Assembly (NCBI RefSeq): GCF_000004075.3
Contig: NC_026657.2
Location: forward strand, 22,972,408-23,036,407
Source of the DNA: Cucumis sativus
Taxonomy: Eukaryota > Streptophyta > Magnoliopsida > Cucurbitales > Cucurbitaceae
Reading direction: 5' to 3'
DNA length: 64,000 bases
Under the pieces are notes generated by a model that was given only the letters and a program-made list of their open reading frames with translations, was not told the origin of the DNA and did no database searches. Shown piece after piece: positions 1 to 12,085 of this stretch. Each line of letters opens with the position of its first letter. The stretch's first letter is position 1. Made by a program: the position numbers and the translations under genes.

Positions 1-3000
1 ATATTACACTAATTTGACTGTCTTATAGTGATTCTCATCGGAGGAATATTTTACAATGACATGAGCTTGCTCTTTATTCTACAATTTTTTTCTTTTCACT
101 TTATCATGCATCTAAAACATGAAAATATCATAATAACCAACGCTTTGTCTTTTGATACTCTTGGATCGCGTAATCCATCTTTTTTATGGAATTCATCATA
201 TTTTATCTCATTTTCCTCTCAATTAATTCTTCTTCACTATTCTATTTATTTTTTTATCACACCCTCAAATTTAGAATAATGGTCAGTAATCTAGGACTTG
301 TTGGATCAATTTAGCTAGATTAACTTGCTTTAATGCAATTTTTAATTAATTATATGGACACTAATCCAACCTAGTTAGTTGAGCATCTAGGTTGATTAAG
401 TAATTAATCAACTAATTATGGGATGTAACTTGGGGGTTTCACAAGTTCATGAGCTAAGAGGCTCTTTAGCGAATAATAACTTCTATGATCAAGTAAGAAC
501 AATGTGGATATTTGATTTCCGTAAGCCTATATCTCTTTAATTTGAACTAATCCAAATCCCAACCTCGCTTTACTTTTATCCTATTTTACTAATTGCAACT
601 TACACAACCCTCCCGGTGATCTTCTTGAATGGAAGCGTTGCCAAATATTGTCCTTTAAATTTGTTTTCTTGTCGAGCCAACTCACTCATGCCACTTATAC
701 TACAATGTAATGTAATGTAGGTAGCATACATTGGATATTTTACAAGTTTTATTTGATCAATTATAAGAGACGTCTATCAACAACGACAAACTTCAAGCTA
801 TCAATCATCATGTGTCTTAATTATCATTGCGGTTATGCTTCTAATTTAGGTCAAAGAACAAAAGATATGGATCAAGTTTGAGGTCATATTAAAAAAATGA
901 ACTTCCTTTAGCTTAGACCACATTTACAAATGCGTAACATAGTTTGATTGTTTTTTCTTTAATCATATTTCTTAATATTACAAATAACTCATTAACTCTA
1001 ACATTAAATGTAATAGATTCATAAACAACAACTCTCCAAATATTTTGACAATTATATAATATTATCTACTTTTAGTATCATGCCAAAAGATCTAATATCA
1101 ATATTATAGTTGTTCTCACTTATTTATACATGAACATTCTCTCATCTAATCGATGTAAAACAGTAAAGGTGTGGAAGAGTAATTGAAAAGTGAAAGAGGG
1201 AATTTGGACTTTGTTTATGTGAGAAGCAAAGGATGAATGGAGTCAAAAGCACGTGTTGATTTCTCTTATATTTTTCTTCCTCAAAAGAAGGTGACTCCAT
1301 ATTTTATTGTTACTTTATTATTTTAAAAGAAAATTATTATTATTCGTGTGCCACTTTTTTCTCACCACCGACGGGTAGAATAGTCAAATCTAACTGTATC
1401 CTCAAAATCCCTTTCTTTTTTCTTTTTTTTTTAAAAGTTACTTTTTATAATCTCAAATTATCTTTTTAAAACTATACTAAATTCTGTGTGGATGCCGATG
1501 AGAATGCATACAAAAAAAGAGAAAAATATGTTGATTTTCTTCCAGATGTTCCCAAATTATTTCAACAGTAGAAGAAACTCTAAAACAAAAAGGGTAAGCA
1601 TGAATTGGAATATTTGAATAAAAAGAATAGATAGAGGAAGGATGGATGGGAAGCCACGTTGGGTTTCGTTAATAATGACGTGGAAAGATAATATATTGTA
1701 GAAGGAATAATTGTAAAACAAAATTGGGCGCTGGATCCTTGTCGTTGCTTTGCTGTACACGTTCATTTATATTCATTTATTTATTTGTTTTCTTGTTAAA
1801 TAAAAAGTAGCGTTTCGTTAGGATATGTGATCGTCGTGTCCTACGTGGCGACGCCTCACCCCCCATCCACTCCTCTTTTATGTTACTACCTAACTCCAAA
1901 TCAACCCATTACTCCTAATTCTTTCCCTCTTCTAATGTCCATTCATTTTGACTTTCTATTACTAAATTTTGTGCATCTTTCTGATCTATTATTCTGAGTC
2001 ATTTTCAAATTCATTAAATCATTTTTATCATTTTCTATATCTCCTTTCCAAATGTTACACTTAAAATTGTTGTTTAATTACTTTTTTTTTAGTGCAAAAA
2101 TGGTTAATATCATTTTACAATTACTCTCAACCATGCATCACTAAACATCCCTTTTCATTCTTTAACTTTTATAAAAATAATAATTCTACACTTGTAATAA
2201 TCCATGTAATAATCTATTGTAAAAGATTACATCAAAATTAATTATCAATTTTTTTTAGTATATAAACAAAATTAACCATTTTTTTAGTTTATTCATATAT
2301 GTGTAAGAAACTTGATCAACATTTTGATGTCAAATTAATGTTTACCGATTGTGTAAAATACAATGATCAAATTCGTACTCCTTAAAGTTTCAAATTAAAG
2401 AGTGTATAGACAAAATTTTAACAAATAAATTTTTTTGTGTGAGAGTGACATCAATGATAGGTACAAGGAAGCATTTAAAATAAAAATGGTTATATTATCT
2501 ATATTACAATAATAAGATACTCATTTGACCATTTAACTACTAACACCCAAAAATTCTCTCTATTTCTACTATACATTTGTTTTTCTTAAAAGGATGATAA
2601 TATAAAAACATTTAAATTTTAAAAATATTACACTATTTAAAAGTTTATGAATACAAAAAAAGAAAAAAATTGTATACTATTTATTTATTATATGATAAAA
2701 ACATTATTAAAAAAATAAGTAAATCTACAAAATTTTATGTGCACGAGTATTTTTCTTAATTAGTGGAGAAAAGTGTTGAAATGTTATTCCTAAACTTTAT
2801 ATTTTATACTACTTTTGTGATAGCATATGTTAAAATTTATTTATTTTATGTTGATCCAACCGAGAGAGAAGGTATACAATGAATTGATCTGAATGCATTT
2901 CCTCGAATAATTGGAGTTATAGTCAACTAAACTTTTATATTTAAGTTAATTCAATATCTCATAGATAAAAGTTAAAACCAATGTAGTTTTAGTCCATAAT

Positions 3001-3200
3001 CATAGAAGTGTGTGGTTTATATTTGAATTAATTATAATTGATTAGTCATTAAAGTATTAAAAAAATTAATTAATCAAACTACTTAAAATAATAAATATAA
3101 AATTTTGAAACTTTATTATATTTACTTGACTTTATGAATGTATAATTATTAAAGGAAATTTATCAAAAATAGAAAAGAGACAAAATATTTATTGTAATTA
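1..3200. other. AT-rich intergenic DNA, no gene seen
   Basis: No open frame here reads like a protein family. The stretch is AT-rich with scattered homopolymer runs. A short GC-richer patch near 1820-1870 contains an ACGTG-like core, but no transcription unit can be assigned to it. Confidence 0.6.
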
Positions 3201-3559
3201 ATTTTTATCTTTTAGCTTTCGGAGGAGATAAGGTTAGCGTCTTAAAGAAACTTGTAGCTAACTTTGGACTTGCATGACTAGTTTGGAGTTTGGGTTGGCG
3301 GCATAATGTGGCATAACGAAAGGATTACACATGTAAAGTGTGGAAAATGATCTATGGATATGAAATGTCACTACAAATAGGACCAAAGGCAAATAGAAAA
3401 AAGAGCATGAGATACTAACATTTTGATAATTAATCGAAAGGAAGTTTTGAAGGTTGAACCGCTGATTAAGAGGGCCACTAATTGAAAGAGGAAGCTGGAA
3501 GCAGAAAAGGAAAGAGTGGAGTCTCAAGTATTTGTGAGTGATCCTTATAAATAAATGAT

Positions 3560-5151
3560 TATTTTTTAATGATCCTGTTAAACAAACAATTTGTTTGTGA
3601 GTGGTTCTCACACATATTTAAATAAATTGCATTTCGGTGAATGATTTTCATGAAATGAATATCCTTGTGAATATTTTTCATGAATGATTGAAGTGCTATA
3701 TTATGTTCCTTATATTTGTAAGAAGTATTTGCTGAGTATTGTACGACTATATCCTTTCGTAATCTTGTGTTTCAAATGGTATTGTGTTGTTATGTCATTA
3801 TGTGTTGTTGGACTAACGGTTGTAATGATACTGATCATGTATTGTGTGGTGATGAGATGTATCACGAGATGTTGGTGGATATTCCAGAAAACTCGCGAGA
3901 CGTTGGTTGAGACGTGTCCTAGGTCTAGACGAGGGGAGAATATCTCATATTGATGAGACAAGAAATGATTTATAAGACGATAGTGGATATCTCAGGAAAC
4001 TCGTGAGATGCTAGTTGAGATGTGTCCAAAGTCTAGGCGAGGGGAGATTCTCAAGCCAATGAGGCGAGAAATGATTTATAAGACATTGGTGGAAATTTCA
4101 AGTAACTTGCGAGACGCTAGTTGAGATGTGTGCTAGGTCCATGCATGCCAGGGGAAAATCTCAGGTCCCGATGATGAGTAGTGATTGTTCGATGATGATG
4201 CAAATTGTATGGAATTATTTATAATGGTTGTGGTTGTGTTTGATGCGATAAAGGCTTGTGTTATGAATTGATGAGTTGATGATATATATATATATATGCT
4301 TGCATATTTGGCATTGATATTACCTATATTTGATTGGTTGTATTCCCCAAAAATGTGTTTCCTAAACTCATCACTCACTAAGTCTTTGACTTACATTTTA
4401 AGTTCTTCCTCTCCTGGTTGTTAGGCGTTAGCTAAGTAAGGGATGAAAATCAGAAATAGAACTTAAGTAAGTGAGAAGAAAAAGAGTGCTTGTGTGACTT
4501 GTGCAGTGTGCAAGTCGTGTCATCCTATCTTGTGTTTAGGAAATTGGTTGATAAGCGCAGTGCTCATTAACATGGAGGGATTCAGCTCCGATCAAGAAAT
4601 GTCATCTGATGTGTCACAGTTGTGGGGATGGAGACAATTAGTGTGAAGGAATTGGGCCAGGAAAAGGAAGCAATAAAGATTGTCCTTGAGTCAAGTTGTT
4701 GGCGAATCAAAGAGAAGGATGAAAATTGGAGTTCTTATACTCCTGAGAACCTCTCCACAAAAAGCAACGTTAGGCAGTGTATGAGAAAAGGTGGACAAGA
4801 AGTCAACCTTAGTTTTATGTTCTGCGAGAAAATGAATGTAATTTGAAACACATGAACCTAATAAAAGTGTTAAGTTAATAAAGAGAAGTAGTTATGTTAG
4901 TAAGATGTTCCATTATTATTTTTATGGATTCTCACCTAGGAGTTAAAGTTGCGTGGTGTTAGGTAAAAGTACTAGTCGTTGGAGCAAAGTTCAAAAGTTG
5001 TAAATTTTCGCTAAAACAAGAAAGTCTAAGTTGAGGCAAAGGCTTCACGAGAAGCAAGCTAAGTAAGGTAGCACGTTATCTCATGGAGAGATGCGCGATG
5101 AGTGCACACCCCCATCTAGTACCAAGGAGTAGCATTTGGGGTGGGCGTGAC
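3560..5151 (+). mobile_element. Degenerate LTR-like block, probably Ty3/gypsy
   Basis: The block has no coding capacity. It ends in GGGGTGGGCGTGACA, and a similar though divergent ending (GTGGCATTTGGAGC...GACGTGACA) closes the block near 26330. Both blocks also contain a related AGTTAATAAA segment (about 4875 and 24420). It carries an internal tandem repeat of about 107 bp (3872-4180). I infer a solo or truncated gypsy-type LTR. The left boundary is not defined. Confidence 0.45.
3872..4180. repeat. Three tandem units of about 107 bp
   Basis: Units start near 3875, 3983 and 4089 (spacings 108 and 106 bp). Each contains a GTGGA..T core, then AACTCG(C/T)GAGA, a GTTGAGA(C/T)GTGT segment and AGAAATGATTTATAAGAC. 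The third unit is more diverged and truncated. Confidence 0.85.
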
Positions 5152-5763
5152 AATTTTCCTATATAAAAAGTTTTAACATTAATTATTTATTTAGGGCTTT
5201 TGCAAAAATATAAAAAAAGTTGTGATAATAGAACCTATGTTACAACATTTTTTAAATTTGTAAAAAGTATCAAATTTAAAAGTAACGACCATATGATAGT
5301 CTTACGATAACTGTATGATATCATTAATTTTGTCATATTCGCAATATGCAAAAAAAAATGATACCATAAGCTGTTCTTTTTTCTAAATGTTTTGGTCATT
5401 CGATACAATTTGAAAAAAAAGAGGAACGTATGTAGATCTAAGTTTAGGTTTGAACAATAAGACATTAGTTTTTTTGGTTTTTTTAGATACAATATAACAT
5501 TAGTTAATTGAGTGGATTTATATTTTAGATAATGCTGTTACCAATAGAAATAGTTTATACAGTTAATTTTTTGTAAGAAAAATAGATTAGATAGTTAATA
5601 ACACACAATAACTGCTTTCAGTTGTTGGTTGATTCAACTTTATCCAATGCAAAATAATGAAATGAAATAAAATAGTTATGCTAAGGTGACGTTGAAACTA
5701 ATTTGAATATAAAAAAAGAAATTTCATGGAATTATTTAGGAAGGAAGGAGGTTAGAGGACGTG
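5152..5763. other. AT-rich upstream region of GDPD1
   Basis: No coding sequence is visible. Several A/T homopolymer runs occur. The region leads into the GDPD1 promoter. Confidence 0.6.
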
Positions 5764-5771
5764 GAATATCC
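5764..5771. promoter_or_regulatory. P1BS-like PHR1 site (distal)
   Basis: GAATATCC fits the P1BS consensus GNATATNC bound by PHR1-type MYB factors under phosphate starvation. It lies about 290 bp upstream of the GDPD1 start codon. The match is seen in the sequence; the function is inferred. Confidence 0.5.
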
Positions 5772-5845
5772 AATGAGCATATAATAATAATGATATAATT
5801 TTTTTAAAAAAAAGAAAAAAAGAAAAAAAAAGGTTGGGGAAGAAG

Positions 5846-5853
5846 GAATATTC
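5846..5853. promoter_or_regulatory. P1BS-like PHR1 site (proximal)
   Basis: GAATATTC is a fully palindromic match to GNATATNC, 82 bp downstream of the first site and about 60 bp upstream of a TATA-like box. Phosphate-starvation control is known for GDPD1 homologues, so this is probably the more important of the two sites. Confidence 0.55.
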
Positions 5854-5913
5854 GTGAAGAAGATTCGTTTAGTTCCAGCTTCCTTAGAACGTTGCATTTG
5901 TTGTTTGTATCCC

Positions 5914-5922
5914 CATAAATAC
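5914..5922 (+). promoter_or_regulatory. TATA-like box of GDPD1
   Basis: CATAAATAC lies about 140 bp upstream of the ATG. It is followed by a CT-rich leader (about 6000-6058), which is typical of a plant 5' untranslated region. Confidence 0.4.
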
Positions 5923-6060
5923 CTCATTTCTCCATTCTCATCCGCCATAGCCAAAACTGTTGAAGCTCATTGCAAAGGCCTTGTGCCTATACAACCCACT
6001 CATTTTCTCCTTCTCCGCCGCCGCGTCCCTCCTCTCTCTTTCTCTCTCTCTTTTTCCAAA

Positions 6061-8193
6061 ATGGCACTTAAGGCCGTCCATGTTTCCGACGTTCCTAACC
6101 TCGATCAGGTGCCGGCCAATGCCTCTCTGGCCCTTTACTCTAATCGATTCTCCAAAGGTAATTTTCTTCTACTTTCTTTCTTTTTTTTTTTTTTTTTTTT
6201 ATTATTGCGTTCTTGTTGTTGATCCAGTCATGTTTTCTTTCTGGTAGGTGTGGAATTTGGACAGAAAGCATTTAGAGCCTCGAAATTCTTGGTGATTGGG
6301 CATAGAGGGAGCGGAATGAATGCGTTGCAATCTTCGGATAGGAGAATGAGAGCCATTAAAGAGAATTCGATCTTGTCGTTTAATGCCGCCGCTAAATTCC
6401 CTATTGATTTCGTTGAATTCGATGTGCAGGTTGGGTTTTCATCTCCCTTCTTGTTGTGTCGTCTTCATCGTGATTTGACCGTCGGGTTTCTTTCCGGTGA
6501 CAATTTCCATTAGTTGCTCTCAATCTGTGCGCTACGTGTTTGTCGCTAGTTTTCTGGTTTTGTCTTTTATGCGGTGCGATTCCGCCGGGTTGGACTTGCA
6601 ATTGCCTTTTTGGGACTTTTGTGTGGGGGCATATTTAACCCATTTTCTCTTTCTTCTCTTTCTTCTCTTTCTTCTCTTTTTTCCCTTGATATTCTCATCC
6701 TCGTTCTTCCGTTGAAATGTCGACTCTATGCTATTGGATTCCTCTTACTTCTGTCTTTCCGTATGCAAATTACGATGCACTTCTGATTATATGCTCGTTT
6801 TTCTTTCGCTTTTGATTAAAGAATTGTGGTTATTTTTGTAGGTGACAAAGGACAATTGCCCTGTTATATTTCACGACGACGTTATTCTCTCTGTAGACAA
6901 AGTAAGCTCATCTTTTATCCATTTTCTTCAGTATTTGTATCTAGTTTACACCATTAAATGTTCTATTTTTGCTAAACCTTGTATGTTTGGTTGTGATCTT
7001 GAATTTCAGGGCACTGTTTTTGAGAAAAGAATCACAGAGTTAACCCTTTCAGAATTCCTTTATTACGGTCCCCAGCAAGATCCTCAGAAGGAGGGAAATT
7101 GTTTGCTTAGAAAAACTAAAGATGGGAAAATTGTGAATTGGAATGTTGAAGCAGATGATAGTCTTTGCACTTTAGAAGAAGCTTTTCAGAAAGTTGAAAC
7201 TTCTATAGGGTTCAACATTGAGTTAAAGTTTGATGACCACATAGTCTATGATCATGGTTATCTTACTTGTGTTCTTCAAACTATATTACAGGTAGGGGGA
7301 ATCTCTCCTTTGATTATATTATATCCCCTGTTATCGTATTTCTCAGTGAAATTTAGCTTTGGTTAATGTTGTTTTATGAATCCATTACAGGTGGTCTTTG
7401 AGAATGCCAAAGAGAGACCCATCATCTTCTCCACTTTCCAACCAGATGCAGCATTGCTTGTCCGAAAGTTACAAGCGACATATCCGGTAAGCGCTTTGAG
7501 TAACAAAGGTTTTCCTGGATTTTCTATTTGAGATGCTGAATTACATGGTTTTCCATTTTACCCAAATCTAGTAATTTGTAGGAAGATTCAAAGAAATCAC
7601 ATATTGTATGACATAATCTAATAAATGAGGGTGGTATTTGATGAAGGTATTCTTCTTGACAAATGGGGGAACCGAATTGTATGATGATGTGAGGAGAAAT
7701 TCTTTAGAGGAAGCTCTGAAAGTTTGCCTGGAAGGTGGACTACAGGGAATAGTGTCGGAAGTGAAAGGAATATTTAGAAATCCAGGGACTGTTAAGAAGA
7801 TTAGAGACTCAGAACTATCCCTCTTAACCTACGGACGATTGAAGTAAGTATTATGAACTGTTGTGATGTTTGATTCGAATCAATACAGCCATTTCAATTC
7901 CATTAATTGATAATGGTTGGTTTTAAAAATGCAGTAATGTGGCAGAAGCTGTTTACATGCAACATTTGATGGGAGTAGAGGGAGTGATAGTTGATCTTGT
8001 GGAAGAAATCACAGAAGCAATGGAGGAAATGATGATAAAGCCGAAGGCGATCGAGAAGGGAGAAGAAGAAGAAGGGAAGAAGGAGGAGGGAGAAGGGAAG
8101 GTTGAAGAAGTTGAAATGGATAAAAAACCACAGTTCTCGGAGAGGGAGCTTTCATTCCTTTTGAAGCTCATCCCTCAACTCATAGAGCTCTAA
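6061..8193 (+). CDS. GDPD1: Glycerophosphodiester phosphodiesterase GDPD1-like, seven exons
   Basis: Exons are 6061-6157, 6248-6429, 6842-6901, 7010-7291, 7391-7486, 7647-7843 and 7935-8193. All introns are GT-AG, and the phases join into 390 codons plus a stop. The enzyme hydrolyses glycerophosphodiesters such as glycerophosphocholine to glycerol-3-phosphate and an alcohol, recycling phosphate from lipids. The GDPD signature is complete: HRG at residues 51-53, EN at 71-72, E89 and D91 in VEFDV, and HDD at 104-106. Later family blocks include FNIELKF, FSTFQPDA and FFLTNGG. The N-terminus MALKAVHVSDVPNLDQVP closely resembles Arabidopsis GDPD1 as I remember it. A Glu/Lys-rich stretch of about 30 residues precedes a hydrophobic C-terminal helix. 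Arabidopsis GDPD1 is plastidial and phosphate-starvation induced, and the two upstream P1BS matches fit that. The 6250 and 6842 frames are exon pieces of this gene. Confidence 0.95.
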
Positions 8194-8809
8194 CATAACT
8201 AACAACACAAAATTCATATTTTCTTAGTTGGCCAAGGGATTTTTCTTTTAGGTAAATGGGGGGCTTTGTTCAGGGATATTATTAACGTTGTATATAAAAT
8301 CAAAATCTCTCCTCTCTGCCCATTCCATATGGTCAGGCCACAAATCTTATGACAATCTCAGAAATCTTTGACGATATCAGAAAATATATGAAAAAAGATT
8401 TGACAAGTTGTTGGGATTTTTCTCTCTCACCAATTTAATTCAGAATACTATGCATTATTATATTTAAAAAGATATTGATGACATATTTGAAAAGAAATCA
8501 ATTGAGAAGTTAAAAAGGAATTTCTGTTTAATATAACGTGTTGTGTGACAATTCTTTCTCACTATCAAGAAAATTCATTAATACACCCCTTTTTAGGTTT
8601 TGGAGGTAACTTTAAAAACAATTAGCATAAAAGATTAAAGAGTTGGTTATGCTATACATTTGTTACAAAGTATTTCAAATTTGTCATTCATTTTATCATT
8701 TTTTTTCTTTACTTCTACTGTCATTTTTTTTTAAATAGTTATTTGGTTGAAAATGTGTACTAATTATAAAAAATCTACTTTTTAAATTTTTTTACAAACT
8801 ATTGATTGT

Positions 8810-9290
8810 TCAGATTGTCTACCAAATATAAGAGATGTTGAAAAATAAATGTCCTAGAAAATAGGTAAATCATCATGTACCAATTAATCTTTAAAAAATA
8901 TTTGGGTAGTCAAATTTAAGATCAAATCTACCAAATGTAAAAGATAAATTTTTTTTGAAAAAAATAATTGAGTTTTGACTACTAAATTTTTTTTTAGATT
9001 TGGCTATCCAAATTTAAACTATTAAATGTAAACTATTTTTTTAAAAGATAGTTTAGATTTTGGTATTTTTTTTAGGATCGTTTAGATTTGATTACCTAAA
9101 TGTAACGATTGTGTATAAAGAATCTTGAAAAAAAAATGTTTAACGATCAAATTTAAAGTATTTTCTATTATGGACATGTGAACTTTTTCCGTTTTGAAAT
9201 TATTCTATAAATATTCTAGAATTTGTTATATTATTTTTAAAAACCCCCCAAAATAAGCCCTTTAGGTTATACGATAAAACATTTTTGCTT
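8810..9290. repeat. Dispersed repeat, copy 1
   Basis: It has repeated GATC(G/T)TTTAGATTTGG-like and ACACGATCTTGAAAAA-like motifs, then a segment with GGACATGTGAACTTTTTCCG. A second copy, split by a CACTA element, lies at 14500-14803 and 20826-21130. The family is not identified. Confidence 0.55.
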
Positions 9291-9414
9291 GATAATATAT
9301 TTTCTTAATATCAAATCAATTACATTTCATTCATATTTTAAGAATCTTAATTTTTATAAACTTGTGACAACAATTTACCCAATTATGATTTAGGATCTTT
9401 AGTTGAATTTTTAG

Positions 9415-9545
9415 GGGCACTTGGGAGGACAACTAACTTATAATAGTTTAAAGATTATAATAGTTTGTGTTTGAGACGTAGACTATTATACTTTGTGTTA
9501 TTATACTCTGCATTTGGGTGCACACTATTATATCCAGAGTTTTTA
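9415..9545. repeat. Possible small MITE
   Basis: Imperfect inverted ATAATAGT / ACTATTAT blocks sit close together between CACTTGGGAGG and GGGTGCACACTATTATA. The ends and any target duplication are unclear, so this is a weak call. Confidence 0.3.
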
Positions 9546-9932
9546 TTTTTCTTTTTTACATGTATATCTAAATACATATTTTTCTTAAATGATTTTCTTA
9601 AATATTTCTAATTATAATATTTATTTAATAAATTTAGTCTTGATAAAGATTCTTCCCTATTTTTTGTTCATGTATATATATGGTACTTGTAATAAAAAAA
9701 TTTCTTCAAATAATTTTATTTCATCTTATTAATTAGTATGTGTATTTCATAAATTTAGTTTCAATCTTGTTTTTTACTACTATTTTTTGTTTGCATGCAT
9801 ATATATGGTACTTCAAATGAAAAAAAAAGCTTTTTACTTACGTTCATATTATAAATTAAGTTTCAAACTTCAAATTTTTTAAAATTATTCACAATGTCTC
9901 CACCATAGTTGTCCTCTGCTTGACATTGTACA

Positions 9933-9986
9933 TTCGGCTATTTTGCAATGACCTTCAACTTCGGCTATTTTGCAATGACCTTCAAC
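9933..9986. repeat. Perfect 27-bp tandem duplication
   Basis: Two identical adjacent copies of a 27-bp unit that starts TTCGGCTATTTTGCAATG, at 9933-9959 and 9960-9986. Confidence 0.9.
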
Positions 9987-10134
9987 TGGTCGTTTGTAAA
10001 TTCTATTGTATTGTGAATGATGTCAAGACCATGGAGGTTATAATTTAAATCACTATGACTTCGTATAATCAAATAGTTTCAAGGTTTAGATGGTAATAAT
10101 CAAGTTTATTGGAAAAAAATGCTCATTTTGAAAA

Positions 10135-10246
10135 GTTTATAGATTAAAATAGAACAAATTTGAAGGTTTATTGAAAAAATGAGATTTGAATTTATAGATT
10201 AAAATAGAACAAATTCGAAGGTTTATAAAAAAAAAATGAGATTTGG
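10135..10246. repeat. Tandem duplication of about 56 bp
   Basis: Two adjacent near-identical units, each containing TATAGATTAAAATAGAACAA and ending in ATGAGATTTG, start near 10135 and 10191. Confidence 0.85.
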
Positions 10247-11079
10247 ATCGATTTACTAATGCAGAAATTAAATTTGAAATTTATTTGAAAGTACGATCAT
10301 TCAAATTGAATCCTAATAAATTTGTAAGTACGTGTACTAAAATGATATCTTAATCGTCTTTTAAAAAAACTCATTAAAACAGTACTTTTGTTTTTTCAGA
10401 AAAAAAAAAATATCCTTTCAATCATCTAAATTCAATCTATGTAATTCTAATAAATTTGTCTAATTTATATAGTTTTTTTAAAGCAAGTTTTTATTGAAAT
10501 TAGTTGAATAAAAAATTTCAAACAATCGTAGAGTTGGAGAATTAATAAATGGATTCAAACCTATTGCTCTTTATATTATTGAATAATGCTGTAAGGTGAA
10601 CAATTCATAAAACAAAATTGAAAAATTTTAATTAACAAAATTTATTTTTATAAAATGCACCATTAATATTTTGTTATTTTAATATGATTTTTACTCCATG
10701 ATAATACATTTTCATTAATTATATAAAAAAGAAGATAAAGAATAGATGAGATTGGAGTTATATGAGAGAGATATTATTGGTGGGATCTCATTGTCTTCAA
10801 ATAAAGATCATTCAAATTAGAATTTTTGGTGTCAATACGCAGCAACAAAAATTTCCCCTTTAATCACACACAACTTCCCAATTTTCTCCCCTCTTCTCTT
10901 TTGATCAAAAATAAAATCCCATTACTTTATCCTATAACTCTTTAATGTTAAAAAAACAAATAAACAAACAAAAGTGAAGAAAACTTTACACTAATTCACA
11001 GTAAAAGTGAATGAAAGTTGGGAAGGGATTAACCCAAGTGAATGAAAGTTTCTCTACTACCAACAAGAACAAAGGTCTA

Positions 11080-12085
11080 ATGGTAACCTCTGGGCATGAT
11101 CTCTCGGTAATTAAGCTGACTGATTGCAATTATCTTACATGGAAATTGCAAATCCTTAATACGATATATGGACATTGCTAATGAGTCATGAAAGCCGATT
11201 GGAAAGAAACTCATGAATGAATGTGGATGGAACACAACCTACAACAAATTTTGTTTCAAGAAATGTTGACCAGAAACAAAACGTTCCTATATTATTGATT
11301 AAAGAAATCAAGAACAACATCAATGTAACAATCAGTGGCAAAATAGTGGAAACAGAGGAGGACGAAACAATGGTAATGGAAATCGAGGAAGAGGAAGAAG
11401 GTTTTGGAGTAATTCCAAAACTCAATGTCAGATTTGCAAAAAGTTTGGTCATGCATTTATGAAATGCTACTCATTATACAACCCAAACTTTCTAAAACAA
11501 TTCATTGGTAATGCAGTGTTAAGTCCTTGAAATTACTCAAAAGAAATGCAACAATTCAATAACCTTTCAATAATCAAAATCAATTAAGAGGCAATCCTTT
11601 TCAAACTTATATGTCATCAACATCACAGAACAATTCTAATGGATGGTATCCAAATACAGGAGCATCAAATTATGTTACTAATAATCTTGCTAACCTATCA
11701 TTCAGTACAAACTACAAGGGTGTAGAACAAGTCCCTTTGTTGGTGATGGAACAAGTTTGAAAATACTTAACACTAGTCACTCTTTCTTTGTTCCTTCTAA
11801 CATTTCTATTTCACCCCCCAAATATTTCTCTATTCTTTCATACAAAATATGCTCGATTTTCTTCATATAAAGAAAAATCTACTAAGTTTGAGTCAATTTA
11901 CTAAAGACAATAATTTTTTTTCTTGAAATTCGTTCAAATATTTGTTTTGTCAAGGCTTAGAGAGAACCAAGGAAACTTTACTCCAAAGGCACCTTCACGA
12001 AGGACTATATCGATTCTCATTGGTCAAGGCATATCCCAATTTCAACCTTGCTCAATCCACCAAATCTTACAAAAAACAAAGCAAC
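11080..12085 (+). pseudogene. Degenerate Ty1/copia gag-protease relic
   Basis: The relic begins with a typical copia gag start (VIKLTDCNYLTWKLQIL from about 11107). The gag reading frame stops early. It resumes as an Arg/Gly-rich stretch and a zinc knuckle CQICKKFGHAFMKC at 11426-11467 (C-X2-C-X4-H-X4-C intact). Downstream are a protease-like segment resembling NTGASNYVTNNLANL (11650-11710) and a GAG-pre-integrase-like segment up to about 12085, broken by several frameshifts. There is no reverse transcriptase, and the piece ends abruptly at another LTR-like block. A non-functional copia remnant is clear; its exact boundaries are not. Confidence 0.7.

Larger units (their letters stand above)
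8194..11079. other. AT-rich intergenic DNA with small repeats
   Basis: No gene is seen. The region holds a dispersed repeat (8810-9290), a possible MITE (about 9415-9545) and two short tandem duplications. Confidence 0.6.

Noticed and set aside
3684..3961. Frames on both strands across the 107-bp repeats
   Set aside because: They are mirror frames through a tandem repeat in an LTR-like block, with no protein family.
5854..6247. Frames of 95 and 122 residues overlapping GDPD1 exon 1
   Set aside because: They run through the leader, exon 1 and the poly-T intron in wrong or mixed frames. The 6061 start with seven exons explains the region.
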